64,000 nt of DNA from Sphingobacteriia bacterium RIFOXYC2_FULL_35_18 (GTDB taxonomy: Bacteria > Bacteroidota > Bacteroidia > Chitinophagales > Chitinophagaceae): assembly GCA_001829005.1 (NCBI GenBank), contig MIAG01000009.1:186603-250602 (forward strand), given 5' to 3'. Positions 59,295-64,000 of the stretch are shown here, piece by piece. A program made the translations under genes and the position numbers. Below the pieces are notes generated by a model, which saw only the letters and a list, made by a program, of their open reading frames with translations, made no database searches and had not been told where the DNA came from. Each line of letters starts with the position of its first letter. The first letter of the stretch is position 1.

Positions 59295-60791
59295 ATGAAG
59301 CGCCCTTACAGATTTTTTTTGATTGTTTGTTCAATGTTTTTTTTGAACGATATACAAAGTCAGTCCTATACTTTAGAATCCATCAATCAAAATTACTCCC
59401 GTAATCTGCAATTGTTGGGTAATTACGATTCTACGGTATCGTTTACCAACCAATACAATAATATCCTAACTGTCGGAAAACCTAATTGGAAAAAGCCCAC
59501 TATTTCTTTGTTGCCTGTTATTTTAACCCAACAATTCAATAGTCATCACCCATTTGGTTGGAATGATGGAGTGATGATTCAGGCAAAAGGATATCAGGTT
59601 TTAGCAAGACCTGGGGTAAATATGCAATATGGTATTTTTGAAGCTCAAATTGCTCCTGAATTCGTTTTTGCTACGAATGGCAATTATGCCACTCCCCAAT
59701 ACGGTAATCCAAATAATAAATCTTATTCAAAACTATTTCCCGGTCAATCATTTATTAAAGCCCAATACGGTGCTATTTCAGTAGGTGTCTCCACACAAAA
59801 TCTCTGGTGGGGGCCTGGTATTCATAGTTCCTTATTAATGAGTAATAATGCACCTGGATTCTTCCATGCATTTATAGGAACACGCAAACCCATCAAAACA
59901 CCTATCGGCAATATTGAATTTAACTTAATTGGTGCACGTTTAAATTCCAATTTAAGCATCGGTTACGAGAACAATCACTTACAACCTCGCAATATCAATA
60001 ACGACTGGCGCTATTTAAATGCTTATGTTGTCAGTTGGCAACCCAAATGGATAGAGGGACTGTTTCTTGGGATGACTCGATCTTTACAACAATATGGAGA
60101 AGAATCATTGAATAGACCAGCTGGTTTTGTTAGTAAATACATACCCGTACTCGGTTTGGCAGTTCAAAAACAAAATAATTTTGGAGACGATACATTGGGT
60201 CGTGACCAATTGGCTTCTTTTTTTCTAAGATGGTTATTACCCAAAGCCAACGCGGAATTTTATATTGAATACGGCAAGAACGATTATGGGGTAAATTTTA
60301 GGGATTATATCAATGGTCCTACCCATTCTTCTGCTTATACAGTTGGGTTTCGAAAATTAATTCCAAAATCATTAGAGAAGTATATTCAAGTAGAAACAGA
60401 ATTGACCCAACTAAGCCAATCTCCCGATGCTTTGGTAAGGTCTGCAGGAAATTGGTATGTGCACGGTCAAGTTTTTCAAGGTTATTCTTATGAAAACCAA
60501 ACCATGGGTGCGGGTGCAGGCTTCGGTGCCAATTTGCAGACATTCTCAGCTACTTGGGTGAATGGCAATATTCGCAATGGGTTTCTAGTGCAAAGAATCG
60601 AAAGGGACCCAGAAAATAGGGTCAATAAATGGACCGACTTCAGCATCGGTTGGATGCCCCAATGGAGGTATAAAAATATGATTCTCGGGGCCAAAGTGCA
60701 GTTGATTCGTTCCAACAATTATAGTTGGGAAAAAGGAAACAATCCCTTCAACTTGCACAGTCGTTTAATGGTTCAATACAATTTTAAATAA
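59295..60791 (+). CDS. Wzi-family capsule assembly outer-membrane protein (first copy)
   Basis: The protein has 498 residues from ATG 59295 (signal peptide ending DIQSQ); an in-frame TTG at 59280 lies inside the previous gene and is less likely. Beta-barrel pattern with Wzi motifs: PVILTQQFNSHHPFGWNDG, MIQAKGYQVLARPGV, LFPGQSFIKAQYG, LWWGPGIHSSLLMSNNAPGF. Wzi binds capsular polysaccharide at the outer surface and helps anchor it. It stands at the end of the operon, right before a paralogue. Confidence 0.87.
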   Translation: MKRPYRFFLIVCSMFFLNDIQSQSYTLESINQNYSRNLQLLGNYDSTVSFTNQYNNILTVGKPNWKKPTISLLPVILTQQFNSHHPFGWNDGVMIQAKGYQVLARPGVNMQYGIFEAQIAPEFVFATNGNYATPQYGNPNNKSYSKLFPGQSFIKAQYGAISVGVSTQNLWWGPGIHSSLLMSNNAPGFFHAFIGTRKPIKTPIGNIEFNLIGARLNSNLSIGYENNHLQPRNINNDWRYLNAYVVSWQPKWIEGLFLGMTRSLQQYGEESLNRPAGFVSKYIPVLGLAVQKQNNFGDDTLGRDQLASFFLRWLLPKANAEFYIEYGKNDYGVNFRDYINGPTHSSAYTVGFRKLIPKSLEKYIQVETELTQLSQSPDALVRSAGNWYVHGQVFQGYSYENQTMGAGAGFGANLQTFSATWVNGNIRNGFLVQRIERDPENRVNKWTDFSIGWMPQWRYKNMILGAKVQLIRSNNYSWEKGNNPFNLHSRLMVQYNFK

Positions 60792-60793
60792 GC

Positions 60794-62377
60794 ATGCGTA
60801 AGACTCTTCAAACTGTGTTTTTTGTATTGGGCTTACTATTTGTGCAGTCCTTATTGCATGCACAATCCAGTTCTTTTTTGGGTGATGGTATGCAAGACAT
60901 TGTTAGAAGAAACCAATTATTGGGTAGGGTATCTCCACAAGCTGCTTTCATGATCAATGGTTTTGCGGAAGTGAATACTGCCATTGATAGTTTATATCCA
61001 TTGAACAAGAAAAATAATAAACCCAAAATAATACAATACCTACCCATACAAATCATCCAACAATTCAATAGTGGGTATCCGCAGGGTTTGAATGATGGGG
61101 CTATGATTGCTGCAAAGGGTATGCAACATTTGCTAGCATTGGGGATCAAAGGAAGCATAGGAAATTTTTCTTATCAGCTTAGACCAGAATTCGTATCGGC
61201 CTTGAATCCTAATTTTGAAACTTTTTCAACCGAACAATACCCTAAAATTTGGGAAAGCTATTATCGCTGGCTCAATAAAATAGATCAGCCCGAGCAAATG
61301 GGTAGAGGGGCATACAATAAAGTCTTTGCGGGTCAATCCTTTATTCAATACAACTTCAATAATATTGCAGTAGGCATTTCCAATGAAAATATTTGGTGGG
61401 GGCCGGGTAGATTCAATGCTTTGGTCATGAGCAATAATGCCCCTGGCTTTGCCCATATAAGTGTAAAAACCACCAGCCCCTTTCAAACGGCTATCGGTCG
61501 TTTTGAAACACAATTGATTGCAGGAAGTTTAAAAGCTTCGGGTATATTACCCCCCGATCGCAATCGTTTTGATAGTGTAGGAGCGCCGATATATCAACCC
61601 AAACCCACTCAATCTCGGTCCTTAGTGGGCTTGAATATCAGCTGGCAACCCAAGTGGACCAATGGTCTTTCTGTGGGCGTTACTGCCGTTTCTTATGGAT
61701 ACAATGGGGCAGCAGCTCCTTATAATAAGAAAGCCATCATTGGTTCTTTATTTGCCCGATACCTCATGCCTGCAGAAAATGCAGAACTCTATTTTGAATA
61801 CGGTCGCAACGATAAAATACCCACTCCCTTTAACCTTGCTTTCGAAACTGGTTATCCAAGGGCTTATGTGGCTGGCTTCAGAAAATTATTTGCTACCCGT
61901 AAAAAACATTTTTGGGAATTTGCTGCGGAGTTTACCCAACTGCAATTGCCTACTGCCGAACTTACACAAACTACCAATAGTTGGTACACCAGCGTACATG
62001 TACCGCATGGTTATACCCATCAAGGTCAAGTCATTGGTGCAGGAATTGGACCGGGTAGCAATAGCCAAATCATGGACATTAGTTATGTAAATGGCATGAA
62101 TAAAATTGGGGTAAAGTTTGAACGCATGGTTCACAACAACGACTTCTATTATTATACCTGGCAAGGCTTAGGTGAGTTTGCCCGGAGATGGGTAGACCTC
62201 TCTACTACCATTCATGCCAACTGGCAATTCAAGCAATTAATTTTGTCCGGGCAAATGGGGTTGATTCGTTCGCAAAACTACCAATGGAGAACCTTGGAAG
62301 CACCATTATTTTATTTTAGTAGGGGATACGACCGTTTAAACTTCCATAGCAAGCTTTCCCTCATCTATCGCTTCTAA
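60794..62377 (+). CDS. Wzi-family capsule assembly outer-membrane protein (second copy)
   Basis: The 527 residues have a signal peptide ending LLHAQ. They share the same motif order as the preceding gene: IIQQFNSGYPQGLNDGAMI (by composition), LRPEFVSALNPN, FAGQSFIQYNFN, NIWWGPGRFNALVMSNNAPGF, NAELYFEYGRND. The two genes are 2 bp apart and clearly arose by tandem duplication, though strongly diverged. It ends 1 bp before a convergent Wzz-like gene. Confidence 0.87.
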   Translation: MRKTLQTVFFVLGLLFVQSLLHAQSSSFLGDGMQDIVRRNQLLGRVSPQAAFMINGFAEVNTAIDSLYPLNKKNNKPKIIQYLPIQIIQQFNSGYPQGLNDGAMIAAKGMQHLLALGIKGSIGNFSYQLRPEFVSALNPNFETFSTEQYPKIWESYYRWLNKIDQPEQMGRGAYNKVFAGQSFIQYNFNNIAVGISNENIWWGPGRFNALVMSNNAPGFAHISVKTTSPFQTAIGRFETQLIAGSLKASGILPPDRNRFDSVGAPIYQPKPTQSRSLVGLNISWQPKWTNGLSVGVTAVSYGYNGAAAPYNKKAIIGSLFARYLMPAENAELYFEYGRNDKIPTPFNLAFETGYPRAYVAGFRKLFATRKKHFWEFAAEFTQLQLPTAELTQTTNSWYTSVHVPHGYTHQGQVIGAGIGPGSNSQIMDISYVNGMNKIGVKFERMVHNNDFYYYTWQGLGEFARRWVDLSTTIHANWQFKQLILSGQMGLIRSQNYQWRTLEAPLFYFSRGYDRLNFHSKLSLIYRF

Positions 62378-62378
62378 A

Positions 62379-63467
62379 CTATTTTCTTTTAGGTGCAATA
62401 TTTAATAAATAAAGGATGCCTAAAAATCCTCCAATGGCAGCTCCCGCCATCAGTCCCATCCACCATTTCAATTTATTTTCTTTCAGAGGTAATTCAGGTT
62501 GATCCACTACTTGTACCGTAGGGGTTTCTTGTATTAAAACGGTTTTACTCGCTTCTAAATTCTTGGTTAATTCTCCAAAAACGGTAGACTGTACCAATTT
62601 ATCCCTGGAGCTAATTTCTGCACTTACTTCTGGTGCAGTGAACGCGGGGTTTCCATCCAACAATTGTCTATTGGCATTCGCGGCTGTATAAGTTTTGATA
62701 TTCAATATTCTTCCCAAACTATCTACCCGATGTTGCAATCGGTCCACATTCCCCTTTAGTCTTTTCGTTTTAGTATCTACATAAAAATCGGTAGTCACTT
62801 TCAATAATCGCTCGCAGAGTTGTTGGCTCACGGCTTCATTTCGAGTGGTAATTTCTAAAGCAAATATGCCCAGTTTTTTATCGGGCTTGGCTATTGATAA
62901 TTCTTTCTCAATAATGCGCTTCATGATTACCTGCAACAAACTATCTTCTGTTCTACTGAATTTTCTGATGCCTACACCAAATTGAATTTGGGTTCCCACT
63001 TTACTGCTCTTCAACCATTTTTCTTTCCATTCATAAGTACTAGCATATATATCGGCCAATGAATATTTATTTGAACTATCTGATGCGCTAAGCAATGCTT
63101 TCTTTAATAAGCTCTTGCTCTTGAGCAATTCCAATACATTGTCTCCCTGTAACACCCCTGAACCCCCAGTTAATCCACCAATATCCATTCCCAATTGACC
63201 GGCTAATACCGATGCCAATCCTCCACCTGCACTCTTACTGTCTTCTACTACAAATGTTAAGCGAGCCGTATAAGTAATGGGCTTATACCACGAATAACCC
63301 AAACCTGCTAATCCGCCAATGATTGCAATTACCAAAATTAATTTCCATTGCCCCAACAAATAGGGAATCAATTTTTTCCAATTTTGCAGCATCACACCAA
63401 AGGAATAATTCGGTTCTTCTTCGTTGATGGCTTGTAGTTGATTGCTCATATTATCTGCGTAATACAC
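62379..63467 (-). CDS. Wzz-like polysaccharide co-polymerase (second copy)
   Basis: The 362 residues have membrane helices at about 39-59 (LILVIAIIGGLAGLGYSW) and 337-357, with a Wzz domain between (PITYTARLTFVVEDSKSAGGG, LAGQLGMDIGGLTGGSG, LQGDNVLELLKS, VQVVDQPELPLKENKLKWW). No Walker motif is present. It overlaps the upstream SLBB export gene by 17 bp, giving the classical OPX-PCP pair on the - strand. It is a paralogue of the gene at 30809-31879 and probably serves another or an overlapping glycan. Confidence 0.9.
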   Translation of the reverse strand: MYYADNMSNQLQAINEEEPNYSFGVMLQNWKKLIPYLLGQWKLILVIAIIGGLAGLGYSWYKPITYTARLTFVVEDSKSAGGGLASVLAGQLGMDIGGLTGGSGVLQGDNVLELLKSKSLLKKALLSASDSSNKYSLADIYASTYEWKEKWLKSSKVGTQIQFGVGIRKFSRTEDSLLQVIMKRIIEKELSIAKPDKKLGIFALEITTRNEAVSQQLCERLLKVTTDFYVDTKTKRLKGNVDRLQHRVDSLGRILNIKTYTAANANRQLLDGNPAFTAPEVSAEISSRDKLVQSTVFGELTKNLEASKTVLIQETPTVQVVDQPELPLKENKLKWWMGLMAGAAIGGFLGILYLLNIAPKRK

Positions 63468-63999
63468 TGATTAAACTAACCAATGCGGTTAAGGATCCAG
63501 TAATAGCTGAAACTTCTAAAATAGACAAGCCCCTTCTTTCTGTTCCTGATTTTTCTGGTACTATTATTTTAGAGCCCGGCAATACGGCAGGGTAACTCCT
63601 AAAAAATAAGAATCGTTTAATCTGTTTGTTGATGCCATTGCTGTATTGTACATAAGCCCTTTTATGATCGGCTTTCTCAGTAAATCCACCTGCTTCAGAT
63701 ATATAATTTTTAAAGCTACCCGATTCATAACTCAATAACTGTGGATTGAATACCGCGCCCTTTACTTCAACAAATGGTTCATTACGAGGTATATAAATAC
63801 TATCTCCTGGCTGCAATAAAAACGGTGTATTATTTTGCCCCAAAACATTGGTACCCACCCTGAGTTGATTGCGGAAAATTTGTACATCATTTAAAGAAGC
63901 GAGTGGGGTAATACCGCCAGCTCTGCTAATTAATTCTCTCAAGGTTTCGTTGCGCTTTTCCAAAGCATATTCTCCTGCATACAATACTTCACCGCCCAA
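63451..63999 (-). CDS. SLBB polysaccharide export protein, C-terminal part (N-terminus outside window)
   Basis: The frame is open to the window edge, and about 182 C-terminal residues are present. Two SLBB repeats are visible: GGEVLYAGEYALEKRNETL and ISRAGGITPLASL, then VKGAVFNPQLLSYESG and ISEAGGFTEKADH. A C-terminal hydrophobic helix follows (LEVSAITGSLTALVSLISVL). The end of the protein resembles that of the large SLBB protein at 18962-21388. It overlaps its Wzz partner by 17 bp. Confidence 0.85.
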   Translation of the reverse strand: MGGEVLYAGEYALEKRNETLRELISRAGGITPLASLNDVQIFRNQLRVGTNVLGQNNTPFLLQPGDSIYIPRNEPFVEVKGAVFNPQLLSYESGSFKNYISEAGGFTEKADHKRAYVQYSNGINKQIKRFLFFRSYPAVLPGSKIIVPEKSGTERRGLSILEVSAITGSLTALVSLISVLRR

Positions 64000-64000
64000 T

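Noticed and set aside
60808-61158. 116-codon antisense frame within the second Wzi gene
   Set aside because: Shadow of the real gene; no start context or family similarity.

Overview
The window reads as a chromosome segment from a Bacteroidota bacterium, most likely family Chitinophagaceae. Reasons: type IX secretion/gliding genes (porV, porU, gldJ) with murF close by; a TonB-dependent receptor followed by a lipoprotein; Bacteroidota-type promoters (TTTG about 20 bp before TAnnTTTG) instead of sigma70 boxes; A-rich start regions with no Shine-Dalgarno sequence; low G+C. I see no rRNA, tRNA, CRISPR array or complete insertion sequence.

Layout. (1) 1-2.6 kb: the end of a probable GH20 hexosaminidase and a secreted GH2 glycosidase. 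(2) 2.6-15.3 kb: an accessory stretch with many toxin-antitoxin genes and remnants: hipBA, a Fic AMPylase with its own palindrome, a truncated higA, a PIN/RHH pair, a GNAT/DUF1778 pair, a PemK-like pair and a ParS-domain fragment. Embedded in it are a membrane sulfatase-fold protein and a TonB receptor/lipoprotein pair preceded by six GTAACA repeats at an exact 11-bp period, which look like a Pho-box array. (3) 15.3-28.2 kb: DUF983, murF, porV, an orphan XRE regulator, a six-repeat SLBB export protein, the sortase porU, a MazF-like pair, gldJ and ispF. (4) 28.2-62.4 kb: a large, visibly A+T-rich surface-polysaccharide locus on the + strand. (5) 62.4-64 kb: a second Wzz/SLBB export pair on the - strand, cut by the window edge.

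The polysaccharide locus appears to be driven from a strong promoter at about 30.4 kb, followed by a roughly 375-nt structured leader. It encodes a Wzz-like co-polymerase, Wzx flippase, Wzy polymerase, glycosyltransferases, the full CapE-CapF-CapG route to UDP-L-FucNAc, a UDP-HexNAc dehydrogenase (uronic acid), and PglF/PglE/PglD/PglC-type genes for a 4-amino-4,6-dideoxy-HexNAc (QuiNAc4N or bacillosamine type) and its loading on the lipid carrier. Two Wzi-like outer-membrane proteins close the locus.

Inside the locus is an acyl/aldehyde module: two acyl carrier proteins, a KAS III, FabG-like and FabZ-like enzymes, an acyl-activating AMP ligase, a LuxE acyl-protein synthetase, a LuxC acyl reductase, a split transketolase, a GMC oxidoreductase with a small partner, and an alpha/beta hydrolase. 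With no luciferase genes, these probably build an unusual acyl, aldehyde or carbon-branched decoration on the glycan. This is the strongest candidate for an undescribed system here.
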